Shown here in pieces: positions 1-8,836 of a DNA stretch of 64,000 bases; the first letter of the stretch is position 1; each line of letters opens with the position of its first letter. Source of the stretch: Agrobacterium sp. RAC06 (GTDB taxonomy: Bacteria > Pseudomonadota > Alphaproteobacteria > Rhizobiales > Rhizobiaceae). Made by a program: the position numbers and the translations under genes. Location of the stretch: the NCBI RefSeq assembly GCF_001713475.1, contig NZ_CP016499.1, positions 868,001 through 932,000 of the forward strand, given 5' to 3'. The notes beneath the pieces were generated by a model. That model saw nothing but the letters and a program-made list of their open reading frames with translations, ran no database searches and was not told where the DNA came from.

Positions 1-160
1 GTTTCATCGTTGCCCTCGTTTCGCCGAATCCTTTATCGCGATGCCGGGGACAAGCCAAGTGGCGAGATGCCGCGCCTGCGGAGCAAACGCCAAGGTGTCT
101 GCGCGCGCGCCAATCACGAGGCCTCAGCGACAATTATTTGTTCGGGAGCGACGCAGCCTC

Positions 161-188
161 TTGCCAAGCCGCCACACTGCCAGATAAT
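161..188 (+). promoter_or_regulatory. Putative sigma-70 promoter of the gcv operon
   Basis: A TTGCCA hexamer (161-166) and a GATAAT hexamer (183-188) are separated by 16 bases, and the predicted start near 195 falls just before the first glycine aptamer. This is a pattern match by eye. The 160 bases before it hold no gene I can support. Confidence 0.45.
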
Positions 189-198
189 GCCTTGAAGA

Positions 199-360
199 CC
201 TTGTTGGGAGATACCGGTTTGATCCGGAGCCGAAGGAGCAACCGCCCCGGAAACTCTCAGGCAAAAGGACCACAAGGCGTCGACTGCACTCTGGAGAGAG
301 GCCCGTTTCCAAAGCGGGCCGCGCCGAAGGGATAACAATCTCAGGCACAAGGACAGAGGG
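199..360 (+). promoter_or_regulatory. Tandem glycine riboswitch
   Basis: Two consecutive glycine aptamers lie directly upstream of gcvT. The first (about 201-276) has GGGAG, then CCGAAGGAGCAA, then CTCTCAGGCAAAAGGAC. The second (about 288-358) has GGAGAG, a strong GC hairpin (CCCG..CGGG), GCCGAAGGGATAACAA, then CTCAGGCACAAGGAC. These CCGAAGG and CTCAGGCAAAAGGAC blocks are the hallmark of the class. Known members bind glycine and turn on glycine cleavage genes, which fits the gcvT-gcvH-gcvP operon here. No clear terminator hairpin separates the second aptamer from the first start codons, so control may act at translation (inference). Confidence 0.95.
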
Positions 361-430
361 GGCTCATGAACCGGCACAACCGTGCCCTGATGTGAGCAAG
401 CGCGCGAGCGCGAACCCCGGAGGCGACGTC

Positions 431-1570
431 TTGGACGATCAGACCCAACTGAAACGCACCCCCCTTTATGATTTCCATGTGTCGCTTGGCGCCAAGATGG
501 TGCCCTTCGCCGGTTACGAAATGCCGGTGCAGTATCCGGCCGGCGTGCTGAAGGAACACCTGCATACGCGCGCTGCCGCTGGCCTCTTCGACGTTTCCCA
601 CATGGGCCAGGTCGAACTGGTTGCGGCCTCTGGCTCTTATGAGGACGCTGCCAAGGCGCTCGAAACCCTCGTTCCCGTCGACATCCTCGGATTGAAGGAC
701 GGGCGCCAGCGTTACGGCTTCTTCACGGACGAGAATGGCGGCATCCTCGATGACCTGATGATCAGCCGCCTCGGCCAGCGACTGCTGGTCGTGGTCAATG
801 CCGGCTGCAAGGATGCCGACATCGCCCATCTCAGGGCGAAGCTGCCTGATGGCGTCGAAGTTCTCGTGCATGACGACCGGGCGCTTCTCGCCCTGCAGGG
901 GCCGAAGGCGGAAGCAGTGCTCGCGGCGCTCAATTCCGATGTCGCAGCCATGAAGTTCATGGATGTGCGTGAACTGTCTCTGGGCGACATCCCTGCTCTC
1001 GTCTCTCGCACAGGCTATTCGGGCGAAGACGGCTTCGAGATCTCTGTGCCGGCTGATCGCGCCACCGATCTCGCCAAGGCTTTGCTCGACCAGCCGGACT
1101 GTCAGCCAATTGGCCTCGGCGCACGTGATTCCCTGCGCCTCGAAGCCGGCCTCTGCCTCTACGGCAACGACATCGACACGACGACGTCGCCTGTCGAAGC
1201 CTCGATCGAATGGGGCATCCAGAAGGTCCGCCGCTTGGGCGGCGCCCGCGAAGGCGGCTTTCCGGGTACTCATCGCATCCTTGGCGAACTGGAGAATGGC
1301 GTCTCTCGCCGCCGCGTCGGATTGAAGCCCGAGGGCAAGGCGCCGGTGCGTCAGCCGGCAAAGCTCTTTGCCGACGCCGAGGGCAAAACCGAGATCGGCC
1401 ACGTTTCCTCCGGTGGATTCGGCCCGAGCGCCGAAGGCCCGATCGCCATGGGTTACGTACCGACCGAGATCGCAGTGCCCGGCACCCAGGTTTTCGCGGA
1501 GGTCCGTGGCAAGCTGTTGCCCCTTACCGTCACCGCTCTTCCTTTCGTCACACCCACCTACAAACGCTAA
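431..1570 (+). CDS. gcvT: Aminomethyltransferase (glycine cleavage T-protein)
   Basis: GcvT releases ammonia from the aminomethyl-lipoyl arm of H-protein and passes the one-carbon unit to tetrahydrofolate. The protein is about 379 residues, normal for the family, with N-terminal [20 protein letters not shown] and the FDVSHMGQ block of the folate-binding fold, and a C-terminal barrel domain near residues 290-379. I chose the TTG at 431 because a GGAGG ribosome site sits at 419-423, seven bases upstream, and relatives begin with a similar M-D-D sequence. A GTG at 392 in the same frame would add 13 residues. It is first in a gcvT-gcvH-gcvP operon behind a glycine riboswitch. Confidence 0.95.
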   Translation: MDDQTQLKRTPLYDFHVSLGAKMVPFAGYEMPVQYPAGVLKEHLHTRAAAGLFDVSHMGQVELVAASGSYEDAAKALETLVPVDILGLKDGRQRYGFFTDENGGILDDLMISRLGQRLLVVVNAGCKDADIAHLRAKLPDGVEVLVHDDRALLALQGPKAEAVLAALNSDVAAMKFMDVRELSLGDIPALVSRTGYSGEDGFEISVPADRATDLAKALLDQPDCQPIGLGARDSLRLEAGLCLYGNDIDTTTSPVEASIEWGIQKVRRLGGAREGGFPGTHRILGELENGVSRRRVGLKPEGKAPVRQPAKLFADAEGKTEIGHVSSGGFGPSAEGPIAMGYVPTEIAVPGTQVFAEVRGKLLPLTVTALPFVTPTYKR

Positions 1571-1590
1571 AAAAATCTCCGGAGAGAACC

Positions 1591-1953
1591 ATGTTGAAAT
1601 TCACCGCTGAACACGAATGGCTGAAGATCGAAGACGGTATTGCCACCGTCGGCATCACCACGCACGCCGCCGGCCAGCTCGGCGATCTCGTCTTCGTCGA
1701 ACTGCCGGACGAAGGCTCGAGCTTCAAGAAAGACGGGACCGCCGCGACCGTCGAGAGCGTCAAGGCGGCGTCCGACGTCTACTGCCCGCTCGATGGCGAA
1801 GTGGTCGAAATCAACCAGGCGATCGTCGACGATCCGTCGCTGGTGAACTCCGATCCGGAAGGTGCCGCCTGGTTCTTCAAGCTGAAGCTCGCCAACCTAT
1901 CTGACGCCGACGCCCTGCTCGACGAGGCTGCCTACAAGGAGTTGATCGCCTGA
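1591..1953 (+). CDS. gcvH: Glycine cleavage system H-protein
   Basis: The lipoyl carrier of the glycine cleavage complex moves the aminomethyl group from P-protein to T-protein and L-protein. The 120-residue length is typical. The lipoylated lysine is K58 in the motif VESVKAASD, and the start [10 protein letters not shown] is a family signature. The ATG at 1591 has a GGAGAG site just upstream (1581-1586). It lies 20 bases after gcvT, and its stop overlaps the gcvP start (TGATG), implying translational coupling. Confidence 0.97.
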   Translation: MLKFTAEHEWLKIEDGIATVGITTHAAGQLGDLVFVELPDEGSSFKKDGTAATVESVKAASDVYCPLDGEVVEINQAIVDDPSLVNSDPEGAAWFFKLKLANLSDADALLDEAAYKELIA

Positions 1954-4811
1954 TGACGACAGAATTCCAGTTCACGGATTACGATCCGTACGACTTCGCC
2001 AATCGGCGCCATATCGGCCCCTCGCCCTCCGAGATGACCGAGATGCTGAAGGTGATCGGCTATCACTCGCTCGACGAGATGATCGACGCGACCGTCCCCG
2101 GCTCGATCCGCCAGAAGGTGCCGCTCACCTGGGGTGCGGCGATGACCGAGCGCGAAGCGCTCGACAAGCTTCGCGAGACGGCGAACAAGAACAAGGTCCT
2201 GACCTCGCTTCTCGGCCAGGGCTATTATGGCACGATCACGCCGCCGGTCATCCAGCGCAACATTCTGGAAAACCCGGCCTGGTACACGGCCTATACGCCC
2301 TACCAGCCGGAAATCAGCCAGGGTCGCCTTGAGGCGCTCCTCAACTACCAGACCATGGTGACGGATCTCACCGGTCTCGACGTCGCCAATGCGTCGCTGC
2401 TGGACGAGGCCACCGCTGCCGCCGAAGCAATGGCGCTCTGCCAGCGCAGCGCCAAGACCAAGGCGACCGGCTTCTTCGTCGACAAGGACTGCCACCCGCA
2501 GACGATCGCCGTCATACAGACCCGCGCCGAGCCACTGGGCTGGACGGTCACTGTCGGCGATCCCTTCACCGATCTCGATCCAACGGAAGTCTTCGGCGCG
2601 ATCTTCCAGTATCCCGGCACACATGGCGACGTGCGCGATTTCTCCGGCCTGATCGCCCGTCTGCACCAGACCGGCGCTCTGGCTGCCGTCGCGGCCGACA
2701 TCCTCGCACTGCTTCTGTTGAAGTCTCCGGGCGAAATGGGGGCTGATATCGCCATCGGTTCGACCCAGCGCTTCGGCGTTCCCATGGGTTACGGCGGTCC
2801 GCATGCGGCCTATATGGCAGTGAAGGATGCGATCAAGCGCTCGATGCCTGGTCGTCTTGTCGGCGTTTCCGTCGATGCCCGCGGCAACCGCGCCTATCGC
2901 TTGTCGCTGCAGACCCGCGAACAGCATATCCGCCGCGAAAAGGCCACGTCGAACATCTGCACCGCGCAGGTCCTGCTCGCCGTCATGGCGTCGATGTATG
3001 CGGTCTTCCATGGTCCCCAAGGATTGAAGGCGATTGCCCAGCAGGTGCACCAGAAGACGGTCATCCTCGCCAAGGGTCTGGAAAAGCTCGGCTACACGAT
3101 CGAGCCGGAGGCCTTCTTCGACACGATCACTGTCGAGGTTGGCCACATGCAGGGCCTCGTCATGCGGGCAGCCGTTGCCGAAGGTGTGAACCTGCGCAAG
3201 GTCGGTGAGACCAAGGTCGGCATCGCGCTCGACGAGCGCACGCGCCCAGCCGTGCTCGAAGCCGTCTGGCGCGCCTTTGGCGGCAATTTCAAGGTCGAGG
3301 ATTTCTCGGCCGACTACCGTCTGCCGACGGATCTGCTGCGCACCAGCGAGTATCTGACGCATCCGATCTTCCACATGAACCGTGCGGAAAGCGAGATGAC
3401 CCGCTACATCCGCAGGCTCTCAGACCGCGACCTCGCACTCGATCGCGCCATGATCCCGCTCGGCTCCTGCACGATGAAGCTGAATGCAACGGCGGAAATG
3501 CTGCCGATCACCTGGCCGGAATTCTCCGACATCCATCCCTTTGTGCCTGAGGATCAGGCGCTGGGTTACAAGGAGATGATCGACGATCTCTCGGAAAAGC
3601 TCTGCGCGGTCACCGGTTATGACGCGATCTCGATGCAGCCGAATTCGGGTGCTCAAGGGGAATATGCGGGTCTCTTGACGATCCGCGCCTATCACCTGTC
3701 GCGGGGCGATACGCATCGCACGGTTTGCCTCATCCCGACCTCGGCCCATGGCACCAACCCGGCTTCCGCCCAGATGGTCGGTATGACGGTCGTGCCGGTC
3801 AGGTCGAAGGAAAACGGCGACGTCGATCTCGATGACTTCCGCGCCAAGGCGGAACAGCATGCAGACAATCTCTCCTGCTGCATGATCACCTATCCTTCCA
3901 CGCATGGCGTGTTCGAGGAGACGGTGCGCGAGATCTGCGAGGTTACCCATCAGTTCGGGGGGCAGGTCTACCTCGACGGGGCCAACATGAATGCCATGGT
4001 CGGCGTATCCCGTCCCGGCGACATCGGTTCTGACGTGTCCCACCTCAACCTGCACAAGACCTTCTGCATTCCGCATGGCGGCGGTGGTCCGGGCATGGGT
4101 CCGATCGGGGTCAAGGCGCATCTTGCGCCCTTCCTGCCCGGCCATGTCGTGACCGACGGTCGTCCGGGCGCGGTCTCGGCCGGTCCCTACGGTTCGCCGT
4201 CGATCCTGCCGATCAGCTGGTCCTACTGCCTGATGATGGGTGGCGAAGGTCTGACCCAGGCGACCAAGGTGGCGATCCTCAACGCCAACTACATCGCGGC
4301 AAGGCTCAAAGGTGCCTATGACGTGCTCTACACGTCCGCTTCGGGTCGCGTGGCGCATGAATGCATCATCGACACCCGTCCGCTGCAGGCGTCCGCCGGC
4401 GTCACCGTCGACGACGTCGCCAAGCGCCTGATCGACTGCGGCTTCCACGCGCCGACCATGAGCTGGCCGGTTGCGGGAACGCTGATGATCGAGCCGACTG
4501 AATCGGAGACCAAGGCCGAGATCGACCGTTTCTGCGAAGCCATGCTGGCAATCCGCGAGGAAGCCCGCGACATCGAGGAAGGCCGGATGGACAAGGCCAA
4601 CAATCCGCTGAAGAACGCACCGCATACGGTGGAAGACCTCGTCGGCCAGTGGGATCGTCCCTATAGCCGCGAACAGGCCTGCTATCCGCCGGGTGCCTTC
4701 CGGGTGGACAAGTACTGGTCCTCGGTCAACCGCGTCGACAATGTCTATGGGGACCGTAACCTGGTGTGCACCTGCCCGCCGATGGAAGCCTACGCGGAAG
4801 CGGCAGAGTAA
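1953..4811 (+). CDS. gcvP: Glycine dehydrogenase (decarboxylating), P-protein
   Basis: PLP enzyme that decarboxylates glycine and loads the aminomethyl group onto lipoylated GcvH. At 952 residues it is the single-chain form, with both homologous halves in one protein rather than the split GcvPA/GcvPB type. The PLP lysine is K702 in HLNLHKTF, followed by the glycine-rich [10 protein letters not shown] loop. The start overlaps the gcvH stop by one base. A strong hairpin terminator follows at 4831, ending the operon. Confidence 0.98.
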   Translation: MTTEFQFTDYDPYDFANRRHIGPSPSEMTEMLKVIGYHSLDEMIDATVPGSIRQKVPLTWGAAMTEREALDKLRETANKNKVLTSLLGQGYYGTITPPVIQRNILENPAWYTAYTPYQPEISQGRLEALLNYQTMVTDLTGLDVANASLLDEATAAAEAMALCQRSAKTKATGFFVDKDCHPQTIAVIQTRAEPLGWTVTVGDPFTDLDPTEVFGAIFQYPGTHGDVRDFSGLIARLHQTGALAAVAADILALLLLKSPGEMGADIAIGSTQRFGVPMGYGGPHAAYMAVKDAIKRSMPGRLVGVSVDARGNRAYRLSLQTREQHIRREKATSNICTAQVLLAVMASMYAVFHGPQGLKAIAQQVHQKTVILAKGLEKLGYTIEPEAFFDTITVEVGHMQGLVMRAAVAEGVNLRKVGETKVGIALDERTRPAVLEAVWRAFGGNFKVEDFSADYRLPTDLLRTSEYLTHPIFHMNRAESEMTRYIRRLSDRDLALDRAMIPLGSCTMKLNATAEMLPITWPEFSDIHPFVPEDQALGYKEMIDDLSEKLCAVTGYDAISMQPNSGAQGEYAGLLTIRAYHLSRGDTHRTVCLIPTSAHGTNPASAQMVGMTVVPVRSKENGDVDLDDFRAKAEQHADNLSCCMITYPSTHGVFEETVREICEVTHQFGGQVYLDGANMNAMVGVSRPGDIGSDVSHLNLHKTFCIPHGGGGPGMGPIGVKAHLAPFLPGHVVTDGRPGAVSAGPYGSPSILPISWSYCLMMGGEGLTQATKVAILNANYIAARLKGAYDVLYTSASGRVAHECIIDTRPLQASAGVTVDDVAKRLIDCGFHAPTMSWPVAGTLMIEPTESETKAEIDRFCEAMLAIREEARDIEEGRMDKANNPLKNAPHTVEDLVGQWDRPYSREQACYPPGAFRVDKYWSSVNRVDNVYGDRNLVCTCPPMEAYAEAAE

Positions 4812-4830
4812 CAGCCTGAAATTCGCCATG

Positions 4831-4861
4831 AGAACGCCGCCCTTGAGGCGGCGTTCTTCAT
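4831..4861 (+). terminator. Rho-independent terminator after gcvP
   Basis: An 11-base perfect stem (AGAACGCCGCC, 4831-4841, with GGCGGCGTTCT, 4847-4857) with a 5-base loop is followed by a short T-containing tract. Confidence 0.8.
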
Positions 4862-4946
4862 TTGTGGTGACATGCCGAAACGCCCTGTGATGGAACGGAT
4901 CTGGCCACTATCCGTTTCCCCCGCTATCCAACACAGGAGAACAGAC

Positions 4947-5276
4947 ATGCGCAACACTCCCATCCTCGCTGGTGCAGCGGCATTCATGCCGCTCTCGGCG
5001 TCGGCCCATGCGCAGGACACTGTCATCATCCAGCAGGCCCCGCCGGTCACCTCGCAGTCGACCATCATCGTGCCGGCTCCGGTCGAAACTTATGTCTTGC
5101 AGCGCGAAGTGCGCTCGGTGCCTTATGAAGGCGACGTCCTGATCGGTCGCGTGATCGAGGATCCGGTCGAGCTCTATCCCGTTGATGGCTATGAGGATTA
5201 TTCCTATACGATCGTTAACGAGCGACGCGTGATCGTCGATCCCGAAACCCGTCAGATTATCCAGATCATCGAGTGA
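4947..5276 (+). CDS. Small exported protein, DUF1236-like
   Basis: A 109-residue protein starting at ATG 4947, with AGGAGA six bases upstream. Residues 1 to about 23 form a signal peptide ending in SAHAQ, so it is probably periplasmic or surface-exposed. The mature part is rich in Val, Ile, Pro and acidic residues and ends with a VNERRVIVDPETRQIIQII segment. That tail resembles the repeat seen in small rhizobial DUF1236 proteins. No function is known. It stands alone between two terminators. The family assignment is by eye. Confidence 0.7.
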   Translation: MRNTPILAGAAAFMPLSASAHAQDTVIIQQAPPVTSQSTIIVPAPVETYVLQREVRSVPYEGDVLIGRVIEDPVELYPVDGYEDYSYTIVNERRVIVDPETRQIIQIIE

Positions 5277-5300
5277 CCCGATCGCTGGTCAAACCACCGG

Positions 5301-5326
5301 AACCTGGCTCAGGCCGGGTTCTTTTT
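5301..5326 (+). terminator. Rho-independent terminator
   Basis: The stem AACCTGGC/GCCGGGTT (one T-G pair) around a short loop is followed by CTTTTTG, downstream of the small exported protein gene. Confidence 0.7.
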
Positions 5327-5472
5327 GTGCAAGACGCTAATCAACTGTCCCTGTCCCGTTTTCACACAACTCTTCCCGGCGCAGTCATAAGCCGGAAACC
5401 CTGCCCGTTCGGAAAGTTCTAACACCTGCCGCTTATCCTGCGCTGAAGACCATCGAGACGGTTGGAAAGACG

Positions 5473-5799
5473 ATGAGCATATCAGCGATCATGGGCATCT
5501 CGCTTTCGGGCATGCAGGCGCAGCAAACGCGCCTTGCTGCGACCGCCAACAACGTCGCGAATGCCATGACACCTGGTTACGATCGTCTCGAAACCAGCTT
5601 TACCAGTCGCGCCCAGGGCGGCGTGTCCGCCACGGTTGCCCCGTCCGATGGACCGGTCGCCGATGACACGTCCAATGTCGACCTTGCGTCGGAAATGCTC
5701 TCGCTCGTCGAAACCGAGATCGGCTTCAAGGCGAATGCCGCGGCCTGGGAGACGGGTGCTGACATCTGGGACGTCCTGCTCAGCATCAAGCGCGACTGA
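5473..5799 (+). CDS. Short flagellar basal-body rod-like protein
   Basis: A 108-residue protein with the N-terminal rod signature (GMQAQQTRLAATANNVANAM, then TPGYDR, residues 14-38) and the C-terminal rod/hook signature (VDLASEMLSLVETEIGFKAN, residues 70-89). It therefore has both coiled-coil ends of FlgB/FlgC/FlgF/FlgG-type axial proteins and almost no central domain. FlgC is usually about 135-140 residues. There are no flagellar genes nearby, so its role in a real flagellum is doubtful. It may be a divergent, stand-alone rod paralog. Start ATG 5473, with a GGAAAG site upstream. Confidence 0.8.
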   Translation: MSISAIMGISLSGMQAQQTRLAATANNVANAMTPGYDRLETSFTSRAQGGVSATVAPSDGPVADDTSNVDLASEMLSLVETEIGFKANAAAWETGADIWDVLLSIKRD

Positions 5800-5826
5800 T
5801 TCCCTGACATGTATGGCACGCGTTTC

Positions 5827-5844
5827 CACCGTCAAAAGACGGTG
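5827..5844. other. Perfect small hairpin
   Basis: CACCGTC (5827-5833), AAAA loop, GACGGTG (5838-5844). It lies 28 bases after the rod-like gene and could be a weak terminator, but there is no T tract. Confidence 0.35.
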
Positions 5845-6019
5845 ACGCGAACGCGCGTTCCGTCATACCCTGTCTCCGCAAAGCTCGGATAGCACTGACT
5901 TTTTTAGGCCAATGGCTGCTCCGCCAGGCAAAAGCAGCCGAGGGAGCGAATTCTCCGATTGCAAAGATCCGGACATCCAGACACAGTCGGGAGTTGCATA
6001 AGGTTGCATCGAGGATGGC

Positions 6020-6322
6020 ATGTATAACGACTCACTCAACTACCTGAAGACACAGATCCTTTCCGCACAGGTCGGGGACGCCGCCGGCATCCGCGGCCTG
6101 ATCAAACAGCGTCTCGACCAAGCGCTCACATCCGTCCATACGAATGATTATGTCGAGGACTGTCTGTTTCAAATCACCGAGGCGCTCGAACAGCTCGACA
6201 CCGGGTCAACGGACCCGGCGAAGCTTCGCGACTACTTATTGGGCGCGATCGAGGCGTTGCGAGACGAACTCCATCTTTGCGACATCGAGCCGGATGTCCG
6301 CCAGTCCGCTGTCGGTTTCTGA
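6020..6322 (+). CDS. Hypothetical helical protein
   Basis: A 100-residue acidic, predicted all-helical protein without a signal peptide or membrane segment. I do not recognise a family. ATG 6020 has GAGG eight bases upstream, and ATG 6015 lies in another frame. Its last 87 bases overlap, antisense, the 3' end of the small gene behind luxI (6236-6538). If only one of the two is real, the overlap is artefactual, but both have sensible composition and ribosome sites. The convergent position means it cannot share a transcript with luxI. Confidence 0.55.
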   Translation: MYNDSLNYLKTQILSAQVGDAAGIRGLIKQRLDQALTSVHTNDYVEDCLFQITEALEQLDTGSTDPAKLRDYLLGAIEALRDELHLCDIEPDVRQSAVGF

Positions 6323-6538
6323 GGCACTGCGCTTGCGGCCTCCACCGGCGCGGCGGCGATCGAGACCGTCGGCAGCAGCAAGCGACACCATCTCCAGAAG
6401 ATGATCGAGGAAGAGCGCGTCATCGCTGAGCGGGGCTTTCTGCGAAACACCCTTGATGATCTCCCGAAGACTACGAACCTGCTCTTCCACGATCGAGCGA
6501 ACGTAGATTTCAGAGGATGGAAGTTGGCCATCCGGCAT
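6236..6538 (-). CDS. Small protein translationally coupled to LuxI
   Basis: A 100-residue protein starting at ATG 6538, one base after the luxI stop (TGA, C, ATG), with AGGAGA six bases upstream inside luxI. Residues 10-60 look like amphipathic helices rich in Ile, Val, Leu and Glu; residues 61-75 are Arg/Gly-rich. No family is recognised. A small gene coupled to a synthase gene is also found in Rhizobium leguminosarum, where cinI is followed by cinS, an anti-repressor. No sequence similarity to CinS is claimed. The likely role is an accessory or modulator of the LuxR/LuxI circuit (inference). Confidence 0.6.
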   Translation of the reverse strand: MPDGQLPSSEIYVRSIVEEQVRSLREIIKGVSQKAPLSDDALFLDHLLEMVSLAAADGLDRRRAGGGRKRSASETDSGLADIRLDVAKMEFVSQRLDRAQ

Positions 6539-6539
6539 G

Positions 6540-7241
6540 TCATTCTCCTGCAATTCTTGCATATTCTATATGTCCGTGAAGTTCTTCGGCGAAGGCCAGA
6601 CGTTGAAGGGCCGCCGCGGCGAAGGGATTTCCCGGTGCGCGCTCGAGATCGAGGACGCTGCCGGTAATCCCGTAGAGTTCGTGATGCCGCAGCAGCCCTG
6701 CCATGGAGGGTTTGGCCGTGATCGGAACGATCAGCGATCCGTCGAGCATGCTTGGAGCCGCCAGCGGCATCACATCCCAACCGGTCGTCAGAAGCAGGTT
6801 GACGAGCTTGGGATGTGTCTCGACAACCAGCGTGCCGATGCCCGCAACGAGGCAATACTCCATGACCCCGGTCATCAGGATGTTGGAAATCGGGACGCCG
6901 GCGATCGACCTGTCGGACACTTCGGCAATGCACCGGGTCCATTCATAGACACGCGGCCCACGCGGCCAGTCGGCACCGTCCATCAGATGCGGATAGACAT
7001 CCGACAGAAGATGCGGCTTCAGTGTCGGCAGGAGGCGGCTATATCCCACCACATTACCGCCGACGATGAGCGGCAGATGGATGGCCTCGTCACCGTCGAA
7101 CTGGTCGATCTCCCGTTCGTCGCCACGACGGCAGGCTTCCCATCCCAATCGGTCTACGAACTGGCGATGGCGAAACGCCCAGACCTGCTCCATGACGTCG
7201 GCATGGTCACGCGTGTTCCTGCCCAGAATTGTCGCAAGCAT
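6540..7241 (-). CDS. LuxI-family acyl-homoserine lactone synthase
   Basis: LuxI enzymes make an N-acyl-homoserine lactone signal from S-adenosylmethionine and an acyl donor. The 233-residue protein has the invariant set: R24, F28, W34, D46, D49 (in EIDQFDGDEA), R69, E100 and R103 (EWTR). By eye it is closer to the BjaI/RpaI type (for example YPHL after LPTLKP, and an MEYCL helix) than to CinI or SinI. That branch includes enzymes using CoA-linked branched or aryl substrates, so the signal could be non-standard (inference). It lies 72 bases downstream of luxR on the same strand, with a lux-box-like palindrome between them. Confidence 0.92.
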   Translation of the reverse strand: MLATILGRNTRDHADVMEQVWAFRHRQFVDRLGWEACRRGDEREIDQFDGDEAIHLPLIVGGNVVGYSRLLPTLKPHLLSDVYPHLMDGADWPRGPRVYEWTRCIAEVSDRSIAGVPISNILMTGVMEYCLVAGIGTLVVETHPKLVNLLLTTGWDVMPLAAPSMLDGSLIVPITAKPSMAGLLRHHELYGITGSVLDLERAPGNPFAAAALQRLAFAEELHGHIEYARIAGE

Positions 7242-7295
7242 GTAGATCCCCAGAAAATCCAGGGGCCAGATTGCGATAAGCGGACCGAATTCAAT

Positions 7296-7313
7296 ATAGG
7301 CCGTTCTGCCTAT
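7296..7313 (-). promoter_or_regulatory. Lux-box-like inverted repeat before luxI
   Basis: ATAGGC (7296-7301), 6-base spacer, GCCTAT (7308-7313): an 18-bp element with perfect 6-base arms, immediately after the luxR stop codon and 54 bases upstream of the luxI start. Its size and position match lux boxes bound by LuxR-family activators. It could instead be a short RNA hairpin. Confidence 0.5.
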
Positions 7314-8054
7314 TTATCGGATTATTCCAAGCCGAATCGATTCGGCAATCAGTTGCGCACGGTTCACGGAATTCAACTTACGGCACGCCGCCGCGATTTC
7401 GTGCTGAACTGTTTTCTCCGATATTCCAAGAATTTGGCCAATCTCCCAATTGGTCTTGCCGGCCGAGCACCAGAGAATAACCTCGCGTTCGCGCGGCGTG
7501 ACCTTGGCCGCAACTGCCGCGCTGCGCTCGCTGCTGTCGACGAGGAAGGCACGCAACCGGTTGTGCGCGTAGATTGAAACGATGTGCAGCGCACCGCGCT
7601 GCTCGCTGGACAGCTCGACCTTGCGCGCACCGAAGGTGACGATCGCCTGAAAGCCGCCGACAGAATGGAGCGGCACACTGTAACCATCCAGCATTCCGAA
7701 CTCGGTGGCCTCGTTCATGACGCGCTTGGCGGAGCGACTGAGCGGCTTGTCGGCCAGCGCTTCCGACCAGACGAATGCCTCGTTCGACATCTTCGTCCGG
7801 TAGATCACCGGATCGACATGCACATAGTTTTCCTGGACATAGCGCTCGAACCAGCCCTCCGGCCAGGCATTCAGCATGAAATAGGGATCGATCCGCTCGC
7901 CGGGGAGCGGGATGCCGGACACCGCATAGCAGTCCATGCCGAAGGCACCCGCCACCTTGCCAAGGCAGGCTAGGACTTCCTCATTGTCGCGGGCTCGCGA
8001 CGATTCGGTGATAAAATCGAACATCGCATTGGCTGTCGCCTGCCTGTCTGACAT
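7314..8054 (-). CDS. LuxR-family quorum-sensing regulator
   Basis: A signal-dependent transcription factor of 246 residues. The N-terminal autoinducer-binding domain keeps all conserved positions at a constant offset of 11 from TraR: W68, Y72, D81, P82, W96 and G124. The C-terminal LuxR helix-turn-helix (about residues 184-245) has E189 in TPREREV and G199, with I193 replacing the usual Leu. I chose ATG 8054, with GAGGG upstream, over an in-frame TTG at 8066. It is directly upstream of luxI, so it probably responds to that enzyme's product and activates luxI through the palindrome at 7296. Confidence 0.93.
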   Translation of the reverse strand: MSDRQATANAMFDFITESSRARDNEEVLACLGKVAGAFGMDCYAVSGIPLPGERIDPYFMLNAWPEGWFERYVQENYVHVDPVIYRTKMSNEAFVWSEALADKPLSRSAKRVMNEATEFGMLDGYSVPLHSVGGFQAIVTFGARKVELSSEQRGALHIVSIYAHNRLRAFLVDSSERSAAVAAKVTPREREVILWCSAGKTNWEIGQILGISEKTVQHEIAAACRKLNSVNRAQLIAESIRLGIIR

Positions 8055-8078
8055 CCGCACCCTCAAGATAGCCAGTCA

Positions 8079-8090
8079 TCACATTTGTGA
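8079..8090. promoter_or_regulatory. Palindrome upstream of luxR
   Basis: TCACA-TT-TGTGA, a perfect 12-bp palindrome 25 bases upstream of the luxR start codon. It could be an operator. No regulator can be named. Confidence 0.3.
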
Positions 8091-8211
8091 CTTCTAGCAC
8101 AGCCGGCGACCAGTCGATCCGATAAACATTGGATTTCCAAGAGAATCGATGGAGCATCCCACAGTGCTCACCTGCAGGGTGACGGCATGTGCCGACACGC
8201 GTTGAAGGGGT

Positions 8212-8835
8212 TCAGATGGCGTTCAATGCGGCATGCAGCAGCGCGATGATACCGAAGGCGATCAGAATGAACGCAGAGACCCGGCTGACCAGGGTTGCAA
8301 ATCCCTCGGGGAGCCGCGTGCGCACCACGGTCACGGCACCGCTCAGGAAGAACCACCAGGCAAGCGAGCCGAAGAAGACACCTGCCACCAGTAGCACGCC
8401 TTCCCAACCGCCCTCGCCCGCCGCGAGCCCCAGTCCGGCAAAAATCGCTGCGAAGGTAAGGATCGTCGCGGGATTGGCGATGGTGAGCAGGAAGGTCGCG
8501 GCAATTGTCGACAGCAGGCTGTGGGCCTGGACAGAAGCTGCGGAGACCTCTGGGCGCGGCTTGAGCGCCGCCACGCCAAGATAGAGCAGGAACAAGCCGC
8601 CTGCGACCTGCAAGGGAAACACGATCCAGTCGAGATAGGATCCGAGCGCGTTAAAGCCGGCTGCAGCCATGGCGGCATAGACGCCATCGGCAATCGCGGT
8701 GCCCAGCCCTCCGGCAACGCCGGCCCAGAAGCCACGCTCCAGCGTACGATTGATGCAGAGCGCCCCTATCGGTCCGAGTGGTGCCGCGATCGCGACGCCC
8801 AGCACGAGCCCTTTCCCGAAAAGGAGCGCGTCCAT
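8212..8835 (-). CDS. LysE/RhtB-family amino acid exporter
   Basis: A 207-residue inner-membrane protein with about six hydrophobic segments and the family signature near the N-terminus (APLGPIGALCINRTLERG, about residues 18-35). LysE/RhtB proteins export amino acids such as lysine, homoserine, threonine or leucine; the substrate here cannot be read from the sequence. Its ATG begins one base after the stop of the upstream lrp-type gene, so the two form an operon in which the regulator probably senses the exported amino acid (inference). Confidence 0.9.
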   Translation of the reverse strand: MDALLFGKGLVLGVAIAAPLGPIGALCINRTLERGFWAGVAGGLGTAIADGVYAAMAAAGFNALGSYLDWIVFPLQVAGGLFLLYLGVAALKPRPEVSAASVQAHSLLSTIAATFLLTIANPATILTFAAIFAGLGLAAGEGGWEGVLLVAGVFFGSLAWWFFLSGAVTVVRTRLPEGFATLVSRVSAFILIAFGIIALLHAALNAI

Positions 8836-8836
8836 G

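Noticed and set aside
1932..4829. Long minus-strand open frames opposite gcvP (480 and 469 codons)
   Set aside because: Their Arg/His/Asp-rich composition and perfect antisense placement to gcvP are typical shadows in high-GC DNA.
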